Positions 8,918 through 17,225 of a DNA stretch of 64,000 nucleotides are shown here, one piece after another. The first letter of the stretch is position 1; every line of letters starts with the position of its first letter. The stretch spans positions 28,041 through 92,040 of the forward strand of contig JBAZEM010000009.1 of the NCBI GenBank assembly GCA_041653875.1, read 5' to 3'. The notes under the pieces are model-generated. The model worked only from the letters and a program-made list of their open reading frames with translations, was not told the origin of the DNA and did no database searches. The position numbers and the translations under genes were made by a program. This DNA comes from VSJD01 sp041653875 (GTDB lineage Bacteria; Verrucomicrobiota; Kiritimatiellia; JAAZAB01).

Positions 8918-8997
8918 GCACTTAACGCCCCCAAAGCGGGGCGGACTCTTGTAGCCGCGGCGGTAACGCCGTGGCCGCCGAAGAATCCACGCCGTCA

Positions 8998-9033
8998 CCT
9001 GCCCGCAGTGCTACGCACAGCGTTGCGGGCGGG
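8998..9033. repeat. 36-bp palindromic repeat, family B
   Basis: Arms CCTGCCCGCAGTGC and GCGTTGCGGGCGGG. Preceded by GTAGCCGCGGCGGTAACGCC and followed by GCCGGCGCGGCTACA, a context also seen near 53910-54030 and 13400-13470. Confidence 0.8.
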
Positions 9034-9144
9034 CCGGCGCGGCTACAGAAAATTGAATTCCTTGGCATCAAGTTGCATTTCGTCAATATCCGCCATATCG
9101 ACGCGGCCGAGTATTGCAAACCGCGCCGGCATAGACAAGCGCCA

Positions 9145-11013
9145 TTACTCCGGCGGCGCCAAACAATTCTTGCCGTGTCCGATCAAGTCCGCGCGCCCGG
9201 CGGCATGGAGGGCTTCCCGGGCTTTGCGGTAAAATTCCGGTTTGTGGCACAGGAGCAGGGCGCGCTGTAATCCCTTTTCGCGGTCGGTGCGGGCCACGTA
9301 GATGGGTTGGAACGTTTCCGGATCGAGGCCGGTGTAATACATGGCGGCGGCCATGCTCAGGGGGGCGGGATAAAAATCCTGGACTTGGCTTGGCTGGATG
9401 CGCGCCTGGCGCAGATATTGCGCCAACTCAATCATGTCGGCCAATGTGCAGCCAGGGTGGCCGCTGATGAAATATTCCACAATCTCGTGCGGTTTCCCGG
9501 CATCCCGGCACAGTTCGCGGAACCGCTGGAGGAACTTCAGATAACTGGTTGCCTCCGGCTTGCGCATGGCGCGCAAGGCTTTTGCGGTGATGTGCTCGGG
9601 GGCGATCTTGAGCCGCCCGCCGATATGGTGCGCAATCAGTTCCTTTAGCCAGGTCTCGTCTTTGTCGGCCAGCGCCAGGTCGTAGCGGATGCCGCTGGAG
9701 ACGAACACGTGTTTGACGCCGGGAACTTTCCGGGCGGCCTGAAGCAGTTGCGTATAAGCGCTGTGGTCGGTCGGCATGTTCGGACAAAGCCCGGGATAGA
9801 GACAGCTTTGGCGGCGACAGTCGGCGCGGCCGCGCCGGCAGCCGGCGCCGTACATATTGGCGGTCGGTCCGCCCAGGTCGCTGAGGGTGCCGTGAAAATC
9901 CGGGGCGCGGGCCATGCTCTCGATTTCACCCAAAATATTTTCCTGACTGCGCGAGCTGACGATTCTCCCCTGGTGCATGCCGATTGCGCAAAACGCACAG
10001 CCGCCGTAACAACCGCGATGGATGGTGACGGAGTCTTTGATCATGTCATACGCCGGAATCCGTTCCCGGCCGTAACTTGGATGCGGCCGGCGCGTGAAGG
10101 GCAGGGCATAGATTGAATCCATTTCCGCGGTGGTCAGCGGCGGTGCCGGGGGATGCGCCGCGAGCCAACGATTGCCATGCGGCTGGACCAGGACGCGGTT
10201 GGATTGCGGGTCGGTTTCGGCCTCGATGAGTTTGGCCGTTTCCATGAACGCGCGGCGGCCTTCGGGCGTAGGGGCGGCCACGGTTTCGTAAGCAGGGAGC
10301 TCTTGCACGGCGCCAAGATCGGCGATCGTGTTCAGGCCTTCCGCCGTGCCCCGGACGCCATGCCACGGTTTTCCTTCCCGCGCGCGCAAGGCCAGTTCGG
10401 CCAGCGCGCGCTCCGCCATGCCGTAAACAATGATATCGGCCTTGGCGTCGAAGAGCAACGAGCGCCGGACCCGGTCGGTCCAATAATCGTAATAGGCGAA
10501 CCGGCGCAGGGAGGCCTCCACGCCGCCCAATACGACCGGGACGCCCTTGAAAGCGTGGCGCGCGCAGGCGGTATAGACGATCGAGGCGTTGCGCGGCCGG
10601 CGTCCCGCCCGGCCGCCGGGCGAGTAGGGGTCGTCCCGGCGCAGTTTGCGCATGACGGTCAGGTTGGCCAGTTCGCTGTCCAAGTTCCCGGCCGTGACGC
10701 CCCAAAACAGGCGCGGTTTGCCCAATTCACGGAAAGTTTCGATTTTGAGCGGATCCGGCTGGGCGATGATCCCGACCCGGCAACCCAGGTGTTCCAGCCA
10801 GCGTCCGACAAGCGCCGCGCCGAATGACGGGTGATCCACGTAAGCGTCGCCCGTGATGAGGACAATGTCGCACGCGTCCCAGCCGCGCCGGTCCATTTCC
10901 TCGCGGGTCATGGGCAGAGGCAACTCCGGGCGAGCAGCCGAAGCCGTTTGAATGCGCCGGTGCGGATCCGTAATCGGTATGGTAATCGCCGCCATGGGCG
11001 TACTTGGTAACAT
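9145..11013 (-). CDS. YgiQ-family radical SAM protein
   Basis: 622 residues (616 if the ATG at 10995 is used). Clear YgiQ features: TREEMDRRGWDACDIVLITG near residue 36, a B12-binding-like N-terminal domain, and the radical SAM cluster motif CYGGCAFCAI (CX3CX2C, about residue 333). The family is annotated as 4Fe-4S radical SAM enzymes of unknown reaction. No Shine-Dalgarno sequence stands out for either start, so the exact start is uncertain. Monocistronic; upstream lies an accessory patch, downstream the repeat cluster at 8.8-9.05 kb. Confidence 0.93.
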   Translation of the reverse strand: MLPSTPMAAITIPITDPHRRIQTASAARPELPLPMTREEMDRRGWDACDIVLITGDAYVDHPSFGAALVGRWLEHLGCRVGIIAQPDPLKIETFRELGKPRLFWGVTAGNLDSELANLTVMRKLRRDDPYSPGGRAGRRPRNASIVYTACARHAFKGVPVVLGGVEASLRRFAYYDYWTDRVRRSLLFDAKADIIVYGMAERALAELALRAREGKPWHGVRGTAEGLNTIADLGAVQELPAYETVAAPTPEGRRAFMETAKLIEAETDPQSNRVLVQPHGNRWLAAHPPAPPLTTAEMDSIYALPFTRRPHPSYGRERIPAYDMIKDSVTIHRGCYGGCAFCAIGMHQGRIVSSRSQENILGEIESMARAPDFHGTLSDLGGPTANMYGAGCRRGRADCRRQSCLYPGLCPNMPTDHSAYTQLLQAARKVPGVKHVFVSSGIRYDLALADKDETWLKELIAHHIGGRLKIAPEHITAKALRAMRKPEATSYLKFLQRFRELCRDAGKPHEIVEYFISGHPGCTLADMIELAQYLRQARIQPSQVQDFYPAPLSMAAAMYYTGLDPETFQPIYVARTDREKGLQRALLLCHKPEFYRKAREALHAAGRADLIGHGKNCLAPPE

Positions 11014-11478
11014 GGAAAAGAGGCCGTTTCAATGATTGATTCGCGGCACGGCTTGGATATAATGCTCGGCATGGATGTTAGCGCCTGACACATCGGAATA
11101 GCCAAGAAAAACAAATATGCTTATGACGACAGACTAGGAAGCATTGGGGTCAGCCCTGGAAATAGGAAATAAGGGTTGCGTGTTGGCGCTGGCGGCGGAG
11201 GGTCACTTATAATAAAGATTTTCATATTGGTGGAAGATGAAGAATGTCTCGCTAATATCTATTATAAGGGCTGACCCTCAGCCGTCCACGCCTCAACGTG
11301 CTGTACGGATCTAATAATGGGGCTGGATATAGAGTCTTCTGCTCTCAGCGTGACATTTGCCATAGAAATAGGAATAAAATCTGAAGCACGCGACGCAACC
11401 TTTCGGCTCGTGTTTACAGCCAGAAATGAGCAAGACGATTATGATACGTCAATTCAATATTAGCGGCGAAAGGCACTT
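11014..11478. other. Gene-poor, transposon-scar-like stretch
   Basis: No convincing gene. It holds GGGGTCAGCCC at about 11145 and a broken inverted repeat: left arm AGGGTCACTTATAATA at 11199-11214 and right arm TATTATAAGGGCTGACCCT at 11260-11278. The GGGTCAGCCCT motif recurs at 12006 and 12086. Similar motifs are common at REP-like elements mobilised by Y1 (IS200/RAYT-type) transposases, but no transposase gene is present here. Confidence 0.5.
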
Positions 11479-12018
11479 ATGATGAAAAAATGCTTTTACA
11501 TATTTTATTTATGCTTAATCGCAAAGATTGCGTTTTCAGAAGGAGAACCCGCTGTTGAAAATGAAATAACATTGATTTTAGAAAAATTTGTTACAAATTC
11601 TCCAGGCATGGTGTATGCGTGGGTAAAATGCACATATTCGCCCCAAAGAGAGGTTTTGGTAAACAGAAAGGATTTTTTTATACGACAACATTTAGAAGGG
11701 GAAAAACGGTATAGCAGTAATCATGTGGAAGTGGTTAGTAAAGTTAATGTTGTTGATGTTAGTCATGGTGTTGATAACACCGGCGCAAAACATGACTGGA
11801 TATATTTGGATGCGGGAGATGCCATAACTCTTCGTATATCAGTTCCGTTTGAAAGTATAAATATCGTGAACAAGGCTATATTATGGGGGGAATATCTGTG
11901 CAGGCAGCCGGATCCAATGGAAAAAGTGCCTGTGTTAACGAATAAAATAGTCTCGGCCCCATTAACTTTATATTATACAAATTGTCGATGGAAGCCGGGA
12001 CGAATTGGGGTCAGATAG
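11479..12018 (+). CDS. AT-rich secreted protein of unknown function
   Basis: 179 residues with an N-terminal signal peptide (MMKKCFYIFYLCLIAKIAFS, likely cleavage before EGEP). The mature part is Val/Thr/Asn rich with beta-type alternation and two late cysteines; no family recognised. A ribosome site AAAGGCACTT precedes the ATG. The base composition is strikingly AT-rich compared with neighbours, and it sits between two transposon-like scars, with the scar motif GGGGTCAG overlapping its last codons. That points to recent horizontal acquisition. The last residues may have been altered by the scar. Confidence 0.65.
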   Translation: MMKKCFYIFYLCLIAKIAFSEGEPAVENEITLILEKFVTNSPGMVYAWVKCTYSPQREVLVNRKDFFIRQHLEGEKRYSSNHVEVVSKVNVVDVSHGVDNTGAKHDWIYLDAGDAITLRISVPFESINIVNKAILWGEYLCRQPDPMEKVPVLTNKIVSAPLTLYYTNCRWKPGRIGVR

Positions 12019-12040
12019 CATGAAAAGCGGTTAGATCTCC

Positions 12041-12166
12041 GACAAGATACCGGGAAGCCGTAGGGTCACTCATCAAAGGGCGGATTGGGGCCAGCCCTTG
12101 ACAATTGACATTTCAATGTATCGTCCGTGATATAAGAGCGGACAAGACTTGGGAAGCCGTAGGGTC
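12041..12166 (+). repeat. Direct repeat pair flanking a GGGGCCAGCCCTTGACA scar
   Basis: Copies at 12041-12067 and 12141-12166 share GACAAGA then GGGAAGCCGTAGGGTCA. Between them is GGGGCCAGCCCTTGACAAT followed by a TTGACATTTCAATGT imperfect palindrome. This looks like a duplicated end of a small mobile element or transposase remnant; which family is an inference. Confidence 0.5.
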
Positions 12167-12860
12167 AAGCCTTAGTTTAAAGAATAACGATTTACGTGAT
12201 GATCAGGATACGGGCTCGCTACGCTTCCGTCTTCGCCAAGGCTACGCCGGACAAGCTGCCCGATGCCGCGCCGGCGCGTGTGCTGACGCACACCCTGCCG
12301 GCACGGGTTACGCGAAGCGCGCCACGCCTGCCCGCAATGCTTCGCATAGCGATGCAGGCGGGCTGACGCGGATTGCGCGTGATTCCCCAGTGCCACCGGC
12401 GCGGGGGACAGCGTTTGCAGGGGCGCACCGTCCGGCTTCGCCAAAGGCTACGCCGGATCGGAGCGGCCAACATCGCATAGCCGCCCGATTATGCGCAGGG
12501 GTTCACTTTCGCCCGGCGACCCCGCTCGCCGAAGCGGCGCGCTCCCAGCCGCCGTGCTCGAAGCCGCGTTCACCACGTTGGCCTTGCGCAGAAAGCAAAC
12601 GCTTCGACAGAATCGGTTCTGCCGCCCCCGCTAAAAACTTCGGCCGGCCACCCATTCCCTCTTACAGTTTCCGCCAGCGGCGGATCCGCCTCAGGCGGAC
12701 GCCGCCAGGGTTGCGCGGATCGGCACAAACCACGGCGTACCCAGGACGGCTCATCGGTCGGAGGTCCGTCGGCGGCTCGCTCCGCTCCCACGCCGTCTAC
12801 GGCCGCGCCGGGTGAGGCTTGCCCGCCTTTGGCGAGGACCCCGGAAAAAAATCAGGCAGA
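12167..12860. other. Non-coding mosaic of repeats
   Basis: About 700 bases with long open frames on both strands but no recognisable protein. It contains repeated TACGC(C)GGA and CTTCGCC(A)AGGCTACGCC units, a family B palindrome (12327-12362) and the GGCGGATCCGCC motif (about 12671). I interpret it as accumulated repeat fragments between the AT-rich gene and the orphan HicB gene. Confidence 0.5.
12327..12362. repeat. 36-bp palindromic repeat, family B
   Basis: Arms CCTGCCCGCAATGC and GCGATGCAGGCGGG with loop around TTCGCATA. Same element as at 197, 8998, 34570, 35154 and 53918. Confidence 0.8.
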
Positions 12861-12867
12861 AAAAATA

Positions 12868-12887
12868 CGGCTCATGGTCATGAGCCG
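12868..12887. repeat. Perfect hairpin CGGCTCATG
   Basis: Nine-base perfect arms CGGCTCATG and CATGAGCCG separated by two bases, at the start of a tract of ATGAGTCGCAAATGAGAC-like units that runs to about 12975. Confidence 0.7.
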
Positions 12888-12935
12888 CAATGAGTCGCAA
12901 ATGAGACGGAATGGGACGCAATGAGACGGTTCCGC

Positions 12936-12977
12936 AAATACGGCTCACGGCATGAGTCGCAAATGAGCCGTATTTTT
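12936..12977 (+). terminator. Hairpin with T tail (terminator-like)
   Basis: Perfect 12-base arms AAATACGGCTCA (12936-12947) and TGAGCCGTATTT (12964-12975), followed by further T residues. Could end plus-strand transcription, or minus-strand transcription downstream of the HicB gene, because the arms begin with A-rich sequence too. Confidence 0.5.
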
Positions 12978-13126
12978 AGCGGCCCGAAGTTGACGGCAGA
13001 GGATTACGACAGATCCGCCGAAAAGCCCGGAACCGGCGCTTTTGCGGCTGAGGGGTGGAAAACATGTGTCAGGTTCGCACAGGTTGCGCGATTGCGTGGC
13101 CGTCCTTGTCCTGGCACCTGGGGAAA

Positions 13127-13351
13127 TCAGGCCATGGCCAGCTGATATATCGCGGGGCGATAACGAGGGGCCGGGATCGGCTTGTGTTCCGCCTTGGCGG
13201 CTTTCAGCCAGACCTCTTTGGCGATCTCCACTTCGCGCAACGCTCCGTCCGGCGTTTCGCCGAAGGCCGAGCAGGCTTCCAGGTCCGGAATATCGGCGAT
13301 ATAGCCGCCGTCCTCTTCGCTGTAGAAGATATTGATGTGATAATCTCGCAT
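13127..13351 (-). CDS. HicB-family antitoxin, without a HicA partner
   Basis: 74 residues, matching the short HicB/UPF0150 fold: YHINIFYSEEDGGYIADIPDLEACSAFGETPDGAL is the diagnostic N-terminal half. Ribosome site GGAGG lies eight bases before ATG 13351. HicB normally represses its operon and neutralises the HicA RNase, but no HicA is seen on either side. Upstream, a reading frame ending RIVKMED-stop overlaps the ribosome site and runs back into repeat sequence (13360-13470), so the partner may have been lost or overwritten. It could also be a stand-alone HicB-like protein. Confidence 0.75.
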   Translation of the reverse strand: MRDYHINIFYSEEDGGYIADIPDLEACSAFGETPDGALREVEIAKEVWLKAAKAEHKPIPAPRYRPAIYQLAMA

Positions 13352-13481
13352 TGGTTCAGTCCTCCATCTTCACAATCCGGGTAACCGCGCCGGTGACGGC
13401 GTGGCCTCGTCCGGCAAGGCCGTCAAGCGAGATTCTTCCGACGGCCACGGCGTCACCGCCGCAGCTACATAAAATCCGGCC

Positions 13482-14795
13482 TCAGGCGTCCGTCTTGCGC
13501 ACGTGCCTGCGGCGTGCGGCAAACTCCGGCGCTTCCTTGATGCATTCGGCCAGGATTTTCATGGCTTGGATATAATGGTGTTTGCTTTCCTGCTTATAGT
13601 GCGGGTCGATGACCGAGGGCGCCGGGCCCACCTCCGGCCAGCCGGGCGCGGTCAGGGTGTCGGGCGGGATCGTCACTCGTTCCCAGTTGTGGAACAGCCG
13701 GCCCCAATCGCTCTGCAGGGCCTTTTGGAGCAGGGCTTGGTGCGTGGGATACCAGAAGAAGTCGTGATACAGCACGCTGGCGATATAAGCCCAGGGGGCC
13801 AGCACGGTTTTCAAAGACCATTCCACGGGTTTTTTCAGCGGGCCCCAATAAATTTCATGCTGCATCCTGCTGGCGAAGGTCATCTTCCGGAAAGGCCCGA
13901 CAAAATTCCAGTTCTCGCCGGCCGCATCCGTGTCGCCCACGATCTGAATGGCGCGCGGATCGCCGCAGCCCAAGCCTTGTTCGTGGGCCAAGCGGATGAA
14001 TTTTATATCGCGCAAGGGATCGAAGCCCATCAGCTTGGCCGCCACGGCGTCGATGGCCACCTGGTCGGCCGAGGCTATGATGACGTTCTTGGTGTAAGGC
14101 GTCATACAGCGCGGGCCGGGTCCGTCGCCGGCAAAGGTGCCGTCCATCACGGCAAACACGCCGCTGTGAATTTTCTGCTGAATCCTCAGCAAGTCCACCA
14201 AAGTCTCGTGAATCACCGGGTGGGTCCAATGGCGCCGCTCGTTGAGCAGGCCGCCGAAAGCGTTTTTCATGGCGCCCGTCGTGGTGGTGAAGACATGGGT
14301 TTTAATTGTCGGCAAATGGATGATGTTTTCCCCAATGAAGCGTTTGGGGATCAGGAACCCATCCGGATAGACCTGGTTCAGGCAGAGAAATTTGTCCGCC
14401 AGGCCGCCCACGGCGTCGCGGATATGAATCCATTCCACGTCCGGCTCATACAGGTGAACATTCTGAAGCCCGTGGGCCTGGATGACGTTCACCTGCTTGT
14501 TTTGCCGTTCGCCGAGGCGGGCATCGATGACCACCGTGCGATTGTGGCAGGCATGAATCTTGGCGGGATCGTAGCCATCCTGCTTGAGCGCGCGAATGAC
14601 CCCGTCCAATTGCCAGGGCGTGGTGGAACAGCCCGGAAAGAAGAAATGCCAGCTGATGTTGATCTTGAGCGCCGTTTCGCTGGTCTTGGGCAGAACCTCC
14701 TGATACCCCGCCAAGTTCAGAAGCCGGTGATAGTCCCGCAGGACCGTGGCCGGCGTTGTCCGCAAAATGGCGACCGTCGATTTTTGGGCGTTCAT
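13482..14795 (-). CDS. DUF362 domain-containing protein
   Basis: 437 residues. Matches DUF362 (uncharacterised, often near iron-sulphur proteins): KINISWHFFFPGCSTTPWQ near residue 48, LPTIKTHVFTTTTGAMKN near 157, and MDGTFAGDGPGP near 208. The first methionine of the open frame is at 14828; I prefer 14795 because homologous sequence begins shortly after it, though neither start has a good ribosome site. No 4Fe-4S ferredoxin motif is seen, unlike some family members. Function unknown. It is flanked by the HicB gene and the defence island. Confidence 0.82.
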   Translation of the reverse strand: MNAQKSTVAILRTTPATVLRDYHRLLNLAGYQEVLPKTSETALKINISWHFFFPGCSTTPWQLDGVIRALKQDGYDPAKIHACHNRTVVIDARLGERQNKQVNVIQAHGLQNVHLYEPDVEWIHIRDAVGGLADKFLCLNQVYPDGFLIPKRFIGENIIHLPTIKTHVFTTTTGAMKNAFGGLLNERRHWTHPVIHETLVDLLRIQQKIHSGVFAVMDGTFAGDGPGPRCMTPYTKNVIIASADQVAIDAVAAKLMGFDPLRDIKFIRLAHEQGLGCGDPRAIQIVGDTDAAGENWNFVGPFRKMTFASRMQHEIYWGPLKKPVEWSLKTVLAPWAYIASVLYHDFFWYPTHQALLQKALQSDWGRLFHNWERVTIPPDTLTAPGWPEVGPAPSVIDPHYKQESKHHYIQAMKILAECIKEAPEFAARRRHVRKTDA

Positions 14796-14828
14796 GGATG
14801 GAAGCATAGCAGAAACCGGCCGAAACAT

Positions 14829-15113
14829 TCAATCGAATATCCGAGGTATGCGTCACCTATCGGGATACTCCGGTGTCTGGTGCCTGACGCCTGTTTTTCT
14901 CCCTCCGGTTCGTCCTCCGTAGCCCTAAGTGACGAAGGAGCGAAGGAGGATTTCAACTGGCTTTTCGGAACATGTACTGCTACATTGAAACCACTGCGAG
15001 TGTCCATATGCGATGCCCCCCGGTTCACGAGATTAGTTGGCTCTGAGAGATCAAGACGACAGAGATTAATGAGTGGGCCGGCAAGGCGGGGGGAGACAAG
15101 GTGAAATTGCAGG
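14829..15113. other. Intergenic stretch at the left edge of the defence island
   Basis: No gene or clear repeat family seen. It contains a CTGGTGCCTGACGCC segment and a GAAGGAGCGAAGGAGG purine tract. The helicase remnant begins after it. Confidence 0.4.
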
Positions 15114-15335
15114 ATGACAACACCGTATCATGCCAAGTATTATGCGGCGGAGCTTACGAAGAAATGCTCCTCTCATCAGCTTGGCAAGTTGAACCAGTCC
15201 ATTTTCAACGCTACGGTTGACCTTAACCCCCATCAGATAGACGCCGCGCTTTTTGCCTTCCGTTCCCCAGAGGCCAAACTCAAGCAGAGCGTGGAGGTGC
15301 AAGAGATTTTTACCATTCGATGGAGGGTTGTATGA
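15114..15335 (+). pseudogene. SNF2-type helicase, internally deleted to its two ends
   Basis: 73 codons. The first 55 or so (MTTPYHAKYYAAELTKK, then LNPHQIDAALFAFRSP) match the extreme N-terminus of large DEAD/SNF2-type helicases found in defence loci, whose next segment should carry the GxGKT ATP site. Instead the frame jumps to EAKLKQSVEVQEIFTIRW, which resembles the extreme C-terminus of the same proteins. The whole catalytic core (roughly 2.7 kb in relatives) is missing and the junction stays in frame. The stop overlaps the next gene's start (ATGA), as it probably did in the intact operon. Not expected to be active. Confidence 0.75.
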
Positions 15336-16819
15336 AGAAGTCTTTTCCCAAGCATCCATTTGGGACTTGCGAAGGGATCGCGTTGGAATTCAAGAAAGCG
15401 AACGATCGGCTTCCATCCAACTTCTTCGAGACAGTATGCGCCTTCTTGAATCTGGACGGCGGTTTGATTGTGCTGGGCGTGGAGGACGACGGCCGAGTTT
15501 CCGGTATTGATCACGACGCCGTGGAACGGATCAAGGCTGATACCGCCAGTCTGTCCAACAACCCGCAGAAACTCAATCCGCCCTATCTGTTGTTTCCCCA
15601 TTCTGAGCAAATGGGCGGCCACTGGATCATCAAAGTGCAGGTTCCCGCCAGTTCCCAAATTCATCAGACGGGCGGTGTCGTATTTCTCCGCAGTCAGGAC
15701 GGCGACTACCGCATAACGGGAATGAACCGTCTGGCGGGACTCATGAACCGCAAGTTGAGTTTTTTCACAGAACAAAGAGTGTTCCCATATCTCGGCATGT
15801 CGGATATGGATCCAAAGCTGTTCGTGAAGGCCAGAAAACTCATGCTGGGGCGTCAACCGCAGCATCCGTGGGCCGATCTGCCCCCAGAGGAGTTGCTGAA
15901 AGTTGCCGGCTTCGCGCGGACAGACTACGCTACAGGCAAGCTTGGGTACACTCTCGCCGCCGGCCTGATGTTCGGCTACGATACTACCATTCAGAGCCTG
16001 GCGCCGGGCTATAAGTTCGATGCCCTGTTGCGCCGGCGCGATACGGAGCGATACGACGACCGATTGATTGTGCGCACCAACCTGATTGACGCATTCGATT
16101 TGCTCATGGGCTTTGTTGAAAAGCACATGAACGATCCCTTCTATCTGGAGGGCGTTACCAGCATTAGTCTGCGTTCGATCATTTTCCGCGAGCTTGTCGC
16201 CAACATCATCGCCCACCGCGAATATACCAGCGCCGCTCCGGCTACGATGATGATCTACGCAGATAGGGTTGAGTTCAAGAATCCCAACGTCCCGCACTAT
16301 CACGGCCGCATCGAGCCCGGGCGCTTCACTCCGTTTCCCAAGAATCCGACCATCTGCAAATTCATGATACAGATTGGGCGTTACGAGGAGCTTGGTTCCG
16401 GGGTTCGGAAGGTCAACTTTTATCTGCCCCACTACGCCCCAGGCGCAGGCAAGCCTGTCTTTGACGATGGCGATATGTTTGCCGTCACCGTGCCGATTAC
16501 GGGCGCAGTCAGCCGAAGTGCTACCGTACCCGACAAGTACCCGACAAGCGCCGGGGAAGTCGCCCCACAAGTCGCCCCACAAGTCACCCCACAAGTCGAG
16601 GCCATGTTGGCCGCCGCCAGGCAAGAGATCAGTGCCGCAGAACTTCAGTCTGCCTCTGGTCTGAAAGACAGAGTACATTTCCTGAAGGCCTATCTGGAAC
16701 CATGTCTTGCCGCAAGCTGGATTGAACGGACGATCCCCGACAAACCCAGGAGCAGTAAACAAAAGTACCGACTGACCCCAAAAGGCCGAAAAATCCTGAA
16801 GAAGGAGAAGCCCGAATGA
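15332..16819 (+). CDS. Schlafen/AlbA_2-type ATP-binding protein (RecG-like transcriptional regulator family)
   Basis: 495 residues. N-terminal AlbA_2 domain (ALEFKKAN..., then GGLIVLGVEDDGRVSGI, about residues 15-70), a middle region, a GHKL ATPase-like block ELVANIIAHREYTSAAP (about 288-304), a linker of three 4-residue repeats (APQVAPQVTPQV, about 411-422, encoded by near-identical 12-mers), and a C-terminal winged-helix-like part. Start at 15332 with GGAGGG just upstream. Members occur in defence and regulatory loci; a DNA or RNA binding regulatory role is an inference. It was likely the second gene of an operon with the helicase, of which only ends remain. Confidence 0.85.
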   Translation: MKKSFPKHPFGTCEGIALEFKKANDRLPSNFFETVCAFLNLDGGLIVLGVEDDGRVSGIDHDAVERIKADTASLSNNPQKLNPPYLLFPHSEQMGGHWIIKVQVPASSQIHQTGGVVFLRSQDGDYRITGMNRLAGLMNRKLSFFTEQRVFPYLGMSDMDPKLFVKARKLMLGRQPQHPWADLPPEELLKVAGFARTDYATGKLGYTLAAGLMFGYDTTIQSLAPGYKFDALLRRRDTERYDDRLIVRTNLIDAFDLLMGFVEKHMNDPFYLEGVTSISLRSIIFRELVANIIAHREYTSAAPATMMIYADRVEFKNPNVPHYHGRIEPGRFTPFPKNPTICKFMIQIGRYEELGSGVRKVNFYLPHYAPGAGKPVFDDGDMFAVTVPITGAVSRSATVPDKYPTSAGEVAPQVAPQVTPQVEAMLAAARQEISAAELQSASGLKDRVHFLKAYLEPCLAASWIERTIPDKPRSSKQKYRLTPKGRKILKKEKPE

Positions 16820-16941
16820 CCATGATTGGACAGAAAGAACGGCAGGACGAGATTGATCGCAAGAAAGAGGCGCTCATCGGTGAAATTGAGGCCAAACTTA
16901 AGCAGGGCGTGGAAGTGCAAGAGATTTTCACCGTTTGTTAG
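16816..16941 (+). pseudogene. Second copy of the helicase C-terminal end
   Basis: 42 codons or so overlapping the previous stop by ATGA. It reads KKEALIGEIEAKLKQGVEVQEIF, nearly the same as the tail of the deleted helicase at 15270-15330, and then stops at TAG. This second helicase tail is again followed by AlbA_2-like sequence, so the pair repeats the order seen at 15.3 kb. Confidence 0.65.
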
Positions 16942-16949
16942 AGGGTTGC

Positions 16950-17087
16950 GTGAAAAAGACGTCTTTATCTCGTCACCCTTTCGGAATCTCCGGCGGGCTC
17001 ACCCTGGAATTTAAGAAAGCGAAGGGCCAGCTTCTTTGATACCGTCTGCGCCTTTATCAATATTGACAGTGGCTTGATTGTGCTGGG
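16950..17087 (+). pseudogene. Decayed second copy of the AlbA_2 gene start
   Basis: Starts GTG with KKTSLSRHPFGISGGLTLEFKKAKG, parallel to the start of the gene at 15332, then a small deletion shifts the frame; the next part (FFDTVCAFINID then GLIVLG in another frame) continues the same homology. It ends abruptly after GLIVLGE. The intact and broken copies differ at many positions, so this is an old duplication or a relic of a related system. Confidence 0.65.
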
Positions 17088-17225
17088 TGAAGAGCCGACA
17101 GAACGCCACGGGGTAACAGGGAAAAAACTGGTCGGGACAATCGAGAAAGATGTTGAAGGATACAAGAATCATGCAGTTCTTGTTCACTGTCAATCGGAGG
17201 GTTCGAAGGAAGATATGAGGCAATT
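17088..17225 (+). other. Unassigned tail between AlbA_2 relic and HAD gene
   Basis: An open frame continues from the relic (TGKKLVGTIEKDVEGYKN, then HAVLVHCQSEGSKEDMRQL and stop) and ends at the HAD gene start. I do not recognise it; it may be the last part of a lost gene that stood directly before the HAD gene. Confidence 0.3.

Noticed and set aside
8785..8934. A 50-residue N-terminal extension of the decarboxylase
   Set aside because: It is encoded by a dispersed repeat, and a strong ribosome site precedes the conserved start at 8784.
12105..12815. A 236-codon open frame
   Set aside because: It covers a mosaic of repeats and a palindrome, and its translation is low-complexity Arg/Ala/Pro. 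The first 30 residues may include the end of a transposase, but the rest is not protein-like.
12860..12980. A CRISPR-like array of ATGAGTCGCAAATGAGAC units
   Set aside because: Units are irregular, nearly contiguous and have no unique spacers of constant length.
15540..16700. The APQVAPQVTPQV repeat as a sign of a rearranged gene
   Set aside because: Such short linker repeats are normal between the ATPase and winged-helix parts of this protein family.
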